From Desulfitobacterium sp038181555 (GTDB lineage: Bacteria > Bacillota > Desulfitobacteriia > Desulfitobacteriales > Desulfitobacteriaceae), in NCBI RefSeq assembly GCF_038181555.1, contig NZ_JBBWUA010000002.1:124001-188000 (forward strand): DNA of 64,000 nt, given 5' to 3'. Position 1 is the first letter of the stretch; every line of letters starts with the position of its first letter. The position numbers and the translations under genes were made by a program. Under the pieces are notes generated by a model, which was not told the DNA's origin, did not search any database, and was given only the letters and a program-made list of their open reading frames with translations. This document shows, piece by piece, positions 24,491-32,288 of the stretch.

Positions 24491-25954
24491 TTACATTGGC
24501 CTTAATTCCTGATCCCGCAGATTAACGACCTGAATCTTTCTGTAGATAGCGGAGCGGTCAATGCGCAAGATCCTCGCAGCTTCACTTACACAGCCATTAC
24601 ACTGATGCAAGATATTTTTGATATATTCCTGTTCAATCTGATCCATGATTTTTTTTAAGGGAGCTTTTGACTTTACGGTGATACTAAAGTTCTCACTCTG
24701 GTCACGGCTATCGTTAGCTCCAGTCGCAGCAGCTGCTGGAGTATGCTGTGCTAAACTATTTATTTCCTCAACTTGATAGTCAATCACCTTATCCCTGGTT
24801 GTGATCGCCAACCGCTCAATTAAATTGCGTAGTTCGCGCACATTTCCCGGCCAGCTATAATTCAGAAATCCTTGCAGGGTTTCCGCAGCGAACACCTTAT
24901 CCAGCCCATACTTTTTGTTTAACTTCTCCAAGAAGATATTGCTCATCGCCATAATATCCTCGGGACGTTCACGCAGAGGAGTCAAATGAAGAGGAACGAC
25001 ATTAATCCGATAATAGAGATCTTCCCGGAAGGTTTTATGCTCTACCATCATCTTCAAATCACGATTGGTGGCACAAATTAAGCGGAAATTTACTTTTCTT
25101 TCCGTAGTTCCCCCTATTCTTCTCACTTCGCCATCCTCTAGAACTCGTAACAATTTGGACTGAAGGAGCAACGGCATCTCACCGATCTCATCGAGAAAGA
25201 TGGTACCCTTATCGGCTAGCTCAAATAGCCCCGCTTTGCCCTTGGCATCCGCACCTGTAAACGAGCCCTTTTCATAGCCAAATAATTCAGCTTCCATTAA
25301 GCTTTCCGGAATCGCCGAACAATTTACCGTGATAAAAGCTTCTTTTGAGCGTCGACTAATACTATAGAGATATTTTGCCAGTACTTCTTTACCTGTACCG
25401 GATTCACCGGATAGGAGAACAGAAGTATCAGTGAGGCCGATGGAATTCGCCTCTAGCAGCAAATTTTTCATGGCCTGACTCTCAGCAACCAAATGTGCTT
25501 TTCCCAATCCCTGTTCTCTTAAGTACTGAACTTCATCTTTATAACGTTGAACGAGTTCTCGTTCTTTGTCCAGGGTTTGAGCTAATTTGACAAGTGTATC
25601 TTGGTCACGGCTATTGCTGATCACCATTGTAATATGACCCTGGTCATCAAACAAGGGTCGGCTGGTGCACATCAGATTTCGGCTGTCCCAGGTTTTAATC
25701 AATCCGGTCACGGTCATCTTTTTCTCGATGGCTTCTAGAGCAATTGATTTATCCCAATACCCGTCTTCAACCAGTTCTCTAATATTTTTACCCGCCATTT
25801 TGGACATTGGCAAATTCAAAAGCCGTTCTGCTGTGGGATTAGCCATTAAGATATTACCGGAAGCATCGGTAACAAAGATCGAATCATAGGAATTGTCCAT
25901 GACTTCTTCAAGGGAATAGGGGTCATTTTGGAGAGAACTATTTGTCTCGATCAT
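24491..25954 (-). CDS. PAS-domain sigma-54-dependent transcriptional activator
   Basis: This 487-residue enhancer-binding protein has three parts: an N-terminal PAS sensor (residues about 15-125, SYDSIFVTDASGNILMANPTAERLL); an AAA+ domain with Walker A GESGTGKE, the sigma-54 contact loop GSFTGA, Walker B GTIFLDEIGEM and RLICATNRDL; and a Fis-type C-terminal helix-turn-helix (GCVSEAARILRIDRSAIYRKI). I start at 25954 (MIETNSS), with AAGGTG 5 bases upstream. It is divergent from the CoA-transferase operon and is the evident partner for the -24/-12 promoters at 26259 and 17671. PAS-type members of this group often sense small metabolites; the ligand is not known. Confidence 0.95.
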   Translation of the reverse strand: MIETNSSLQNDPYSLEEVMDNSYDSIFVTDASGNILMANPTAERLLNLPMSKMAGKNIRELVEDGYWDKSIALEAIEKKMTVTGLIKTWDSRNLMCTSRPLFDDQGHITMVISNSRDQDTLVKLAQTLDKERELVQRYKDEVQYLREQGLGKAHLVAESQAMKNLLLEANSIGLTDTSVLLSGESGTGKEVLAKYLYSISRRSKEAFITVNCSAIPESLMEAELFGYEKGSFTGADAKGKAGLFELADKGTIFLDEIGEMPLLLQSKLLRVLEDGEVRRIGGTTERKVNFRLICATNRDLKMMVEHKTFREDLYYRINVVPLHLTPLRERPEDIMAMSNIFLEKLNKKYGLDKVFAAETLQGFLNYSWPGNVRELRNLIERLAITTRDKVIDYQVEEINSLAQHTPAAAATGANDSRDQSENFSITVKSKAPLKKIMDQIEQEYIKNILHQCNGCVSEAARILRIDRSAIYRKIQVVNLRDQELRPM

Positions 25955-26074
25955 TTTTTCACCTTCTTTATTCTTAAAAGCGTTTTTAGACAAAAACTAT
26001 TAAGCAAAGATAATTATAGGTTATTATTCACCATTGGACAACACTTTAAAACCCCAGCACGTTGCAATATTTAT

Positions 26075-26121
26075 ATATATAGTAAAAGCACAACAATAAA
26101 TGTTGTGCTTTTACTATATAT
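26075..26121. repeat. perfect 21-bp inverted repeat between divergent promoters
   Basis: Arms at 26075-26095 and 26101-26121 (starting ATATATAGTAAAAGCACAAC) are perfectly complementary with a 5-base loop. It lies between the sigma-54 activator gene and the CoA-transferase promoter. No T-run follows on either side, so it is not a standard terminator. Confidence 0.7.
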
Positions 26122-26145
26122 GCTAATTCTGCGATAACGGTCTCT

Positions 26146-26220
26146 AGTTGAACACAACTTCCTCCCAAGGAAGATTATATCCCCTCTAACGGTTAGTCCT
26201 GTGTACAAACCGCAGTTTGT
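26146..26220. promoter_or_regulatory. candidate enhancer (UAS) dyads for the sigma-54 activator
   Basis: Two short dyads, AGTTG-N4-CAACT (26146-26159) and ACAAAC-N4-GTTTGT (26205-26220), lie about 50-110 bases upstream of the -24 element at 26261, the usual distance for enhancer sites. No clear copy was seen near the second sigma-54 promoter. Confidence 0.35.
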
Positions 26221-26258
26221 AAGTGTCTAAATCGAGGTTTTTACTGCAAACAGATTTT

Positions 26259-26275
26259 TTGGCATGATATTTGCT
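26259..26275 (+). promoter_or_regulatory. sigma-54 (-24/-12) promoter of CoA-transferase-thiolase 2
   Basis: TTGGCATG-ATAT-TTGCT matches TGGCAC-G-N4-TTGC with one mismatch and exact spacing. The start codon follows about 50 bases after the -12 GC, with AAAGGAG before it. Confidence 0.85.
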
Positions 26276-26327
26276 TTGAAAGTATAGAGAAGTCAAAAAT
26301 CTTGTTCTTGAAAGGAGCGTCTTCCCA

Positions 26328-27632
26328 ATGGATTGGAGAGAAACGTACAAGAGCCGCTTGACAACCGCTGATGAAGCAGTAAAAGTTGTAAAATCAGGCG
26401 ATTCTGTTATACCCGGCCATGCAGCAAGCGAATCGGAGCTGCTTGTCAATGCTCTCGTGAAACGTTACCACGAATTAGAGAATGTCACCATTATTCAAGG
26501 GGTGGCCCTTGGCAGTTCGCCTTACTGCAAACCTGAAATGGAAGGTCATTTTATTTTGAAATCCATGTTCCTCGGTGCCAATACCAGAAAATCAGTGTGG
26601 GATAACCGTGGAACTTTTTTCACACTGATGTTCCATGAGTTCCCACGGGCTTTTCGCGAAGGTCACTTAGGCTCTGATGTCTTTATTACTATGGTTAGCC
26701 CTCCGGATGAGCATGGGTACTGTAGTCTGGGCATGTCGGTGGATCACTCCAAGGAACTGGTAAATTGCGCTAAGACAGTCATTGCTGAGGTTAATCCCAA
26801 TGTTCCTCGAACCTATGGCGATACCCTCGTCCATGTCAATGATCTCGATTATATTGTTGAAAACGATGGACCAATTCTCGAACTTACCCGTTTTGCCGCT
26901 ATGGATGACGTTACACAAGCCATCGGCCGCCACGTTGCATCGCTGATTAAAGACGGCGATACACTCCAAATGGGCGCCGGAACGATTCCCGATGCCATTC
27001 TTTATTACCTCAAGGACAAGAAAGATCTCGGCATTCACACAGAAATGTTCTCCGATGGTCTGATTGAACTGATTGAAGCCGGAATCGTGAATGGCTCTAA
27101 GAAAACCATCAATCCCGGAAAAATTGTGGTTGCCTTTGCCCAAGGAACAAAGAAAGTCTATGAATACATCCACAACAATCCCCTGTTTGAGTTTCGCACG
27201 GTAGATTATGTTAATAATCCGTGCATCATCGCCCAACACGATAATATGGTCGCCATCAATTCTGCTTTAGAAATTGACTTAGGCGGTCAAGTTTGTGCTG
27301 AAGCCATCGGTACTAAGCAGTACAGTGGCATCGGCGGACAGTTAGATTTTATACGCGGAGCGGGGGCGGCCAAGAATGGCCGAGCGATTATCGTTCTTCA
27401 GTCCTCCGCTAAAAACGGAACAATCTCCCGGATTTCCTGTCAGTTAAAACCCGGAACTCCTATAACGACAACGCGTAATGATGTTCGTTGGGTTGTTACA
27501 GAGTATGGCGCTGTCAATCTATACTGCAAATCAGAAAGTGAAAGAGCTGCGGCGCTAATCAGCATCGCCCATCCCAATTTCCGCGAACAGCTTAAAGAGG
27601 AATATCGGGCCGTATACGGTCGCGCTATATAA
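26328..27632 (+). CDS. acetyl-CoA hydrolase/transferase family CoA-transferase
   Basis: This 434-residue family I CoA-transferase is of the acetyl-CoA hydrolase/4-hydroxybutyrate/butyrate CoA-transferase type. Visible features are GDSVIPGHAASE near the N-terminus, the loop MGAGTIPDAIL, INSALEIDLGGQVCAEAIG with the probable catalytic Glu, and SGIGGQLDFIRGA. It likely moves CoA from acetyl-CoA or another donor to a carboxylic acid, activating it for the thiolase encoded 19 bases downstream. Transcription is from a sigma-54 promoter. The acceptor acid is not determinable; acetate, butyrate, 3-keto acids and 4-hydroxybutyrate are used in the family. Confidence 0.9.
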   Translation: MDWRETYKSRLTTADEAVKVVKSGDSVIPGHAASESELLVNALVKRYHELENVTIIQGVALGSSPYCKPEMEGHFILKSMFLGANTRKSVWDNRGTFFTLMFHEFPRAFREGHLGSDVFITMVSPPDEHGYCSLGMSVDHSKELVNCAKTVIAEVNPNVPRTYGDTLVHVNDLDYIVENDGPILELTRFAAMDDVTQAIGRHVASLIKDGDTLQMGAGTIPDAILYYLKDKKDLGIHTEMFSDGLIELIEAGIVNGSKKTINPGKIVVAFAQGTKKVYEYIHNNPLFEFRTVDYVNNPCIIAQHDNMVAINSALEIDLGGQVCAEAIGTKQYSGIGGQLDFIRGAGAAKNGRAIIVLQSSAKNGTISRISCQLKPGTPITTTRNDVRWVVTEYGAVNLYCKSESERAAALISIAHPNFREQLKEEYRAVYGRAI

Positions 27633-27651
27633 AATCAGGAGGTGAATCAAT

Positions 27652-28959
27652 ATGAGCTTTATAAAAAGTAAGGACGATATCGTTTGTGTCAGCGCCGTGC
27701 GGACTCCTTTCGGCAAATTCGGAGGCTCACTGAAGAATATTGATGTGTACGAATTGGGAGCCATTGCCATGAGAAATGCCATGGCTAAAATCAACCTGGA
27801 TCCGGCGCTTATCGATGAAGTATGGTGGGGCAATGGCGATACCAGCAGCACCAAAGATCCCTTCACACCCGTCGTCGCCCGTCAGACCATGCTGAAGGCC
27901 GGCATCTCACCCGAGACTCCGTCCATTGCCTTCGACCAAGCCTGCACCTCAGCCCTCAGTACCGTTAAATACGGAGCTCGGAGCATCAAACTCGGGGAAG
28001 CCAAAATTGTCATGACCGGGGGTTCAACCAGTTTCAGCACGATCCCCTTTTTACTCCGCGACATTCGCTGGGAAGGCAAGAAGCACTCTTCCTTCATGGT
28101 TGAAGATCCGATTATCCCCCTGGGCTATAAGGATTACGCCCCTGTCGCTGTCGATTCCGGCAACGTCGCCCTGGAGTACGGGGTATCCCGGGAAGAACAG
28201 GACGAACTAGCTCTGGCCAGCCACCATAAATACGACAAAGCCTGGAAGCGTGAATTCTTCAAAAATGAAATGCAGCCTCTCGAAATCACCCAAAAAGATC
28301 GTAAAGGAAAGGTAGTTTCCTCAAAAGTTTTAGATATTGATGAGCAATTCCGGTCCGATATTAGTATCGAGAATCTCGCCAAATTAAAGCCTATTTTCGA
28401 CAACCCGACTTGTACAGCCGGTAATGCCCCAGGTATGAATGACGGGGCTACCGCTCAAATCATTACCACCAGAGAAAATGCCGAACAATTGGGGTTGCCT
28501 ATTCTCTATACCCTAGTCGGGATCTCGGCCATCGCCTTGCAGCCAAGGATTATGCCTGTTTCCCCTGCTTTCGCCATTAAAAAATGTCTGGATGAAGCCA
28601 ACCTAACCATGAATGACATTCAAGTAATTGAAATCAATGAAGCCTTTGCTTGTGTCCCGTTGGTTTCCTTGAAACTCTTAGCTAATGAGCGCTTCTTAAA
28701 AAGTGACTATCAGGCGATGGTCAAAGAGGCCTCAACCCAGCCCATCTTGGATCATGATCCTACCCGCTATCAAGAGCTTAAGGAAAAGCTTAATCCCAAT
28801 GGGAGCGCAATTGCTGTTGGTCATCCCAACACCGCAAGTGGAGCACGTATTATGATGACGGCTGCCTATCATCTCAAAGAAACCGGCGGCGGGTATGCAG
28901 CTTGTGCGATTTGCGGCGGTCTGACACAGGGTGCGGGTGCTATTATTTGGGTCGAGTAA
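27652..28959 (+). CDS. divergent thiolase family protein (thiolase 2)
   Basis: This 435-residue thiolase is longer than the usual ~392. The nucleophilic Cys is in FDQACTSAL (about residue 98), then NEAFAC, NPNGSAIAVGHPNTASGARIM with the His, and CAICGGLTQG with the second Cys. An extra segment of about 35 residues (RFLKSDYQAMVKEASTQ onward) sits between NEAFA and the NxNG motif, where canonical thiolases have only a short link. HPxGASGAR has become HPNTASGAR. Catalytic residues are kept, so it should be active, probably on an unusual 3-ketoacyl-CoA. GGAGG precedes the ATG; same operon as the CoA-transferase. Confidence 0.9.
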   Translation: MSFIKSKDDIVCVSAVRTPFGKFGGSLKNIDVYELGAIAMRNAMAKINLDPALIDEVWWGNGDTSSTKDPFTPVVARQTMLKAGISPETPSIAFDQACTSALSTVKYGARSIKLGEAKIVMTGGSTSFSTIPFLLRDIRWEGKKHSSFMVEDPIIPLGYKDYAPVAVDSGNVALEYGVSREEQDELALASHHKYDKAWKREFFKNEMQPLEITQKDRKGKVVSSKVLDIDEQFRSDISIENLAKLKPIFDNPTCTAGNAPGMNDGATAQIITTRENAEQLGLPILYTLVGISAIALQPRIMPVSPAFAIKKCLDEANLTMNDIQVIEINEAFACVPLVSLKLLANERFLKSDYQAMVKEASTQPILDHDPTRYQELKEKLNPNGSAIAVGHPNTASGARIMMTAAYHLKETGGGYAACAICGGLTQGAGAIIWVE

Positions 28960-29035
28960 GCACTAGATAAAACTTGCCTCGGCCAAGCTATACTCTCCGA
29001 CGACTCTTGTCTCATCTCCTCCTAAATATGAAACG

Positions 29036-29079
29036 AAAGCAACGTATAAACCTCACAATGGTTAATACGTTGCTTTTTT
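29036..29079 (+). terminator. intrinsic terminator of the CoA-transferase operon
   Basis: AAAGCAACGTAT (29036-29047) pairs with ATACGTTGCTTT (29065-29076), followed by a T-run. Confidence 0.85.
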
Positions 29080-29100
29080 GATCGCACTCTCTGAATGCAC

Positions 29101-29123
29101 AAAAAAAGAAGCCTCACGGCTTC
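29101..29123 (-). terminator. intrinsic terminator after rpmF
   Basis: GAAGCC / GGCTTC stem (29108-29123) with a 4-base loop, followed leftward by TTTTTTT (29101-29107). Confidence 0.92.
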
Positions 29124-29136
29124 TCTCTCGTTGTGA

Positions 29137-29316
29137 TTACTCACCCATCGAAACTACTTCCTTAGCTTTATAAAAGCCGCAGCTTGGGCAAATATGATGT
29201 GGTAATGTAGGTTTATGACATTGGGGGCATTCAATGTGGTTTGGAGCTGTTAACTTCCACATTGCCCGACGTTTACGAACTCTAGATTTGGATTGGCGAT
29301 GTTGACCAACACCCAT
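29137..29316 (-). CDS. rpmF: 50S ribosomal protein L32
   Basis: A 59-residue protein reading MGVGQHRQSKSRVRKRRAMW onward, the standard L32 basic start, with two CxxC pairs (CPQC and CPSC) forming the zinc ribbon. It follows the yceD-like gene after 30 bases, the near-universal yceD-rpmF pairing, and is closed by a strong terminator. Confidence 0.97.
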   Translation of the reverse strand: MGVGQHRQSKSRVRKRRAMWKLTAPNHIECPQCHKPTLPHHICPSCGFYKAKEVVSMGE

Positions 29317-29346
29317 GGATTACACCCCCTTTTAACTTTCGAATAA

Positions 29347-29856
29347 TTAATCTTCACGAGGCCAGCTGGCTAATGCTGCAAGTCGGGGATCCACCTGATC
29401 TTGATCACAGTCACAAGATTGAAGATTGTGGTTCACACCGCAAACAGGGCACAGCCCCTTACACTCAGAAGAACAGATAAACCTCATCGGTAAGGCCAAC
29501 ACGATTTGCTCAAGAATGCGCTCACTGAGTTCGACCTCATCCTTATCGAAAACCAGTACAGTCTCCTCTTGCTCTGATCTTGCTTGGGGTGCATATACCC
29601 ACTCATCTTCATAGTCCTGATGAATCATATAATGAAAAGGTTCCAGGCAACGACCACATTGAGCATTAACCTCAGCATCAATCGTACCTTGGACAAGCAA
29701 AGAATCCCCCGTATTGTTCACCTGAAGTTGAACGTGCACAGGAGCGACAAACGTAATCCCCTCAAGCTCTGATTCAAAAGCAGAAAAATCCTCTTTTAAA
29801 TCAAAGTGAGCAGTTCCATTTTCATCACGGCGAACTTGAGCGACATTAATTATCAC
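29347..29856 (-). CDS. YceD/DUF177 family protein, 23S rRNA accumulation factor family
   Basis: This 169-residue protein has the YceD/DUF177 pattern: CGRCLEPF near the middle and a C-terminal CxxCKGLCPVCG motif. The likely start is GTG at 29856 (VIINVAQVRRD), with GGAG 8 bases upstream; the frame extends to 29877 without a site. Members are linked to 23S rRNA accumulation and are nearly always encoded before rpmF, as here. Confidence 0.88.
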   Translation of the reverse strand: MIINVAQVRRDENGTAHFDLKEDFSAFESELEGITFVAPVHVQLQVNNTGDSLLVQGTIDAEVNAQCGRCLEPFHYMIHQDYEDEWVYAPQARSEQEETVLVFDKDEVELSERILEQIVLALPMRFICSSECKGLCPVCGVNHNLQSCDCDQDQVDPRLAALASWPRED

Positions 29857-29921
29857 AATGACCACTCCAATACACAACCATTATTATAGTTGGCTCGATT
29901 TTCTTTGTCAAGGAAAACTCC

Positions 29922-31121
29922 TTAACCCTTACTTACAATATCTAAAGTATCTAAAGCAATCATCAATTCTTCGTTGGTAGGAATAACGAGCACTCGACAG
30001 GTTGCCTCAGGCATGGAGATGTCGAGCTCTTGACCGCGGGTTTTATTCTTTTCCGGATCAAGGGTTGCACCAAGGTAATCCAAGCCATCCACAACCGTTG
30101 CCCGCATTTCGGCTGAGTTTTCGCCTAGGCCAGCTGTAAAGATGATAGCATCTGCACCGTCTAATACTGCTGCATAGGATCCAATATATTTTTTTACATC
30201 ATGAGCAAAAACTTGTAAGGCTAAGCCGGCACGGTAATTTCCTTGATCACGAGCTTGCTCAATATCCCGAAAATCACTGCTCACTCCAGAAAGTCCTAAG
30301 ACTCCGCTCTTCTTATTAAGGAACTCATTCACTTCATCAGAGGATAGATTTTCCTTCTGTTGAATGAACGATACGATTGAAGGGTCTAAGTCACCGGAGC
30401 GAGTCCCCATCATAAGTCCTTCCAAGGGAGTAAAGCCCATGGAGGTTTCGATGGATTTTCCATCTTTAATAGCAGTGAGGGAAGAGCCATTGCCCAAATG
30501 GCAGCTAATCAGCTTCAAGCCTTCGATAGGGCGACCCAAGAGTTCCGCAGCGCGTTGGCTTACATATTTATGAGACGTTCCATGGAAACCATATTTTCTG
30601 ATTTTATATTTTTCATAAAGTTCATAGGGCAAGCCGTAGAGATAGGCATGGGGAGGCATGGTTTGATGAAAGGCTGTATCAAAAACTGCGACTTGAGGTA
30701 CACCGGGCATAAGTTTTTGACACGCTTCAATGCCTGCGATATTAGGAGGATTATGAAGAGGCGCTAATTCAATGCACTCCTCAATGGCCTGCATAACTTC
30801 ATCATCAATTAGCACGGAGCTGGCGAATTTCTCACCGCCATGGACCACACGATGACCCACAGCACCGATTTCATCTAGGCTTTTTAGTACCCCATATTCA
30901 GGATTTACTAAAGCGTCTAATACTAATTGTATGGCTACCGTATGATTGGGAATTTCCGCAGTGATAATTTCCTTTTCGCCAGAAGCCGGGCGATGAGTTA
31001 AGACTGCCCCGGGAAGTCCAATCCGTTCAACTAAACCTTTGGCGATAGGAGTCTTGGTATCCATATCAAGCAATTGATACTTCAGCGAGGAACTCCCACA
31101 GTTAATCACAAGAACCTTCAC
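29922..31121 (-). CDS. ackA: acetate kinase
   Basis: This 399-residue enzyme interconverts acetyl-phosphate + ADP and acetate + ATP. The motifs VINCGSSSLKYQL (N-terminal phosphate loop), GHRVVHGGE, ETSMGFTPLEGLMMGTRSGDLDP and FTAGLGENS are all present. The start codon is GTG at 31121, with GGGGG 9 bases upstream. No pta gene is adjacent. In this organism it would provide ATP from acetyl-CoA made by the catabolic pathways, including the neighbouring thiolase operons (inference). Confidence 0.97.
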   Translation of the reverse strand: MKVLVINCGSSSLKYQLLDMDTKTPIAKGLVERIGLPGAVLTHRPASGEKEIITAEIPNHTVAIQLVLDALVNPEYGVLKSLDEIGAVGHRVVHGGEKFASSVLIDDEVMQAIEECIELAPLHNPPNIAGIEACQKLMPGVPQVAVFDTAFHQTMPPHAYLYGLPYELYEKYKIRKYGFHGTSHKYVSQRAAELLGRPIEGLKLISCHLGNGSSLTAIKDGKSIETSMGFTPLEGLMMGTRSGDLDPSIVSFIQQKENLSSDEVNEFLNKKSGVLGLSGVSSDFRDIEQARDQGNYRAGLALQVFAHDVKKYIGSYAAVLDGADAIIFTAGLGENSAEMRATVVDGLDYLGATLDPEKNKTRGQELDISMPEATCRVLVIPTNEELMIALDTLDIVSKG

Positions 31122-31449
31122 AATAAATTACCCCCTAATTTTCTTTTCCACCCATTTTTCTTCTTTTCTTTTTTCTCTCTTTTCTTGCTTCTTCAATAAG
31201 AATGCAAAAGATGCTCTCTTATCATTTTGCCCAGAATGAGACATTCTCTTACCTCTTTTGAAGATATCTATAAGGAAATAACACAAATACGTGTGAATTT
31301 TTCTCTCTCTTCACACGATAAAGGATACTTACTTCAGTGGAGCTTCACTTCCTCTGAAGCTTAGTAGACTTGCAAAGCAAGCTAGTTTTCTATGTCGCTG
31401 CATGGAAAACACTTTTTAAGTTTAACACAAATCATCGACATTTCAAGTC
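31122..31449. other. 328-bp hairpin-rich leader region of ackA
   Basis: No gene seen. Three stem-loops follow each other: CGTGTGAA/TTCACACG (31290-31317), AGCTTCA/TGAAGCT (31341-31361) and CTTGC/GCAAG (about 31369-31381). A pyrimidine-rich block (31139-31190) lies just before ackA. I do not recognise a known riboswitch. Confidence 0.45.
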
Positions 31450-32208
31450 TTAACCAAAAATGCGAATAATGTCGGAAAGTTTAGACTTCGCTGCAGTCCT
31501 CCCCAAAGCAATGGCTTCTACAGCCTGATCAAATTGTAAGACACCAATATGTCCTACCTCAGGTTGAACAAGCAAATCAGCGTGATCCTTTTGAGTCCGA
31601 AAGACTTCTTCTTCCAGTATCTCTAACGATTGCATCATCACATCCATAGCCGTGTTGAGCTTGGCTGATAATCCTTTTTTCACATCCACTGCTAAAATTC
31701 TTTCCGCGCCCAATCCCTTTGCTACCATGATAGGCAGACGATTTTTAACCGCCCCATCCACGAGGGTACGACCTTGATAACAATAGGGCTTAAATACGCC
31801 GGGTATGGAAACGCTAGCTCGAACTGCGTGGGCCACGCTACCTTCTCTAAAAACAACCCTTTCCCCTGTTTCAATATCCGTTGCCACAATAGCTAAGGGT
31901 GTACGTAGTTCAGCAAAGGTTAAATCCTTAGTGAGAAGTCGCATAGCTTCTAAGAACTTCTCTCCTTTGACAAAGCCGTCTCTGGAAACGGAAAAATCAA
32001 TGAGCCGTTTGCTAAATCCTTGGTAGGTAATCAAGCGTTCCAAGCGATAAAGGTCAACCCCCGCCGCCCAGAGTGCACCAAAAACAGCTCCGATGCTGCA
32101 GCCCACGATACAATCGACCTCGACCTGTTCTTCTTCGAGCACCTGCAAAAAACCCAGATGAGCCAGACCCCGCGCTCCGCCTGATCCCAGAACCAATCCT
32201 CTTTTCAT
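31450..32208 (-). CDS. patatin-like phospholipase family protein (RssA-like)
   Basis: This 252-residue soluble hydrolase has the patatin oxyanion loop GSGGARG (residues 8-14), the nucleophile elbow GCSIG (Ser near 39) and the catalytic Asp in VDGA (near 153). I start at 32208 (MKRGLVLG), with GGAGGG upstream, instead of a frame beginning at 32259. Family members hydrolyse lipid acyl esters; the bacterial YchK/RssA group has no firmly known substrate. It is divergent from ylbJ with about 80 bases between them. Confidence 0.88.
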   Translation of the reverse strand: MKRGLVLGSGGARGLAHLGFLQVLEEEQVEVDCIVGCSIGAVFGALWAAGVDLYRLERLITYQGFSKRLIDFSVSRDGFVKGEKFLEAMRLLTKDLTFAELRTPLAIVATDIETGERVVFREGSVAHAVRASVSIPGVFKPYCYQGRTLVDGAVKNRLPIMVAKGLGAERILAVDVKKGLSAKLNTAMDVMMQSLEILEEEVFRTQKDHADLLVQPEVGHIGVLQFDQAVEAIALGRTAAKSKLSDIIRIFG

Positions 32209-32288
32209 GATTCGCCCTCCTGACCACCAAAACTCTTCTAGCCAGCACTCTTTCTCCATATATATTTATGTGGAAGGACGGGTGAGAT

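Noticed and set aside
31122..31449. T-box or metabolite riboswitch before ackA
   Set aside because: No T-box sequence, no specifier loop and no terminator/antiterminator pair; only simple hairpins.
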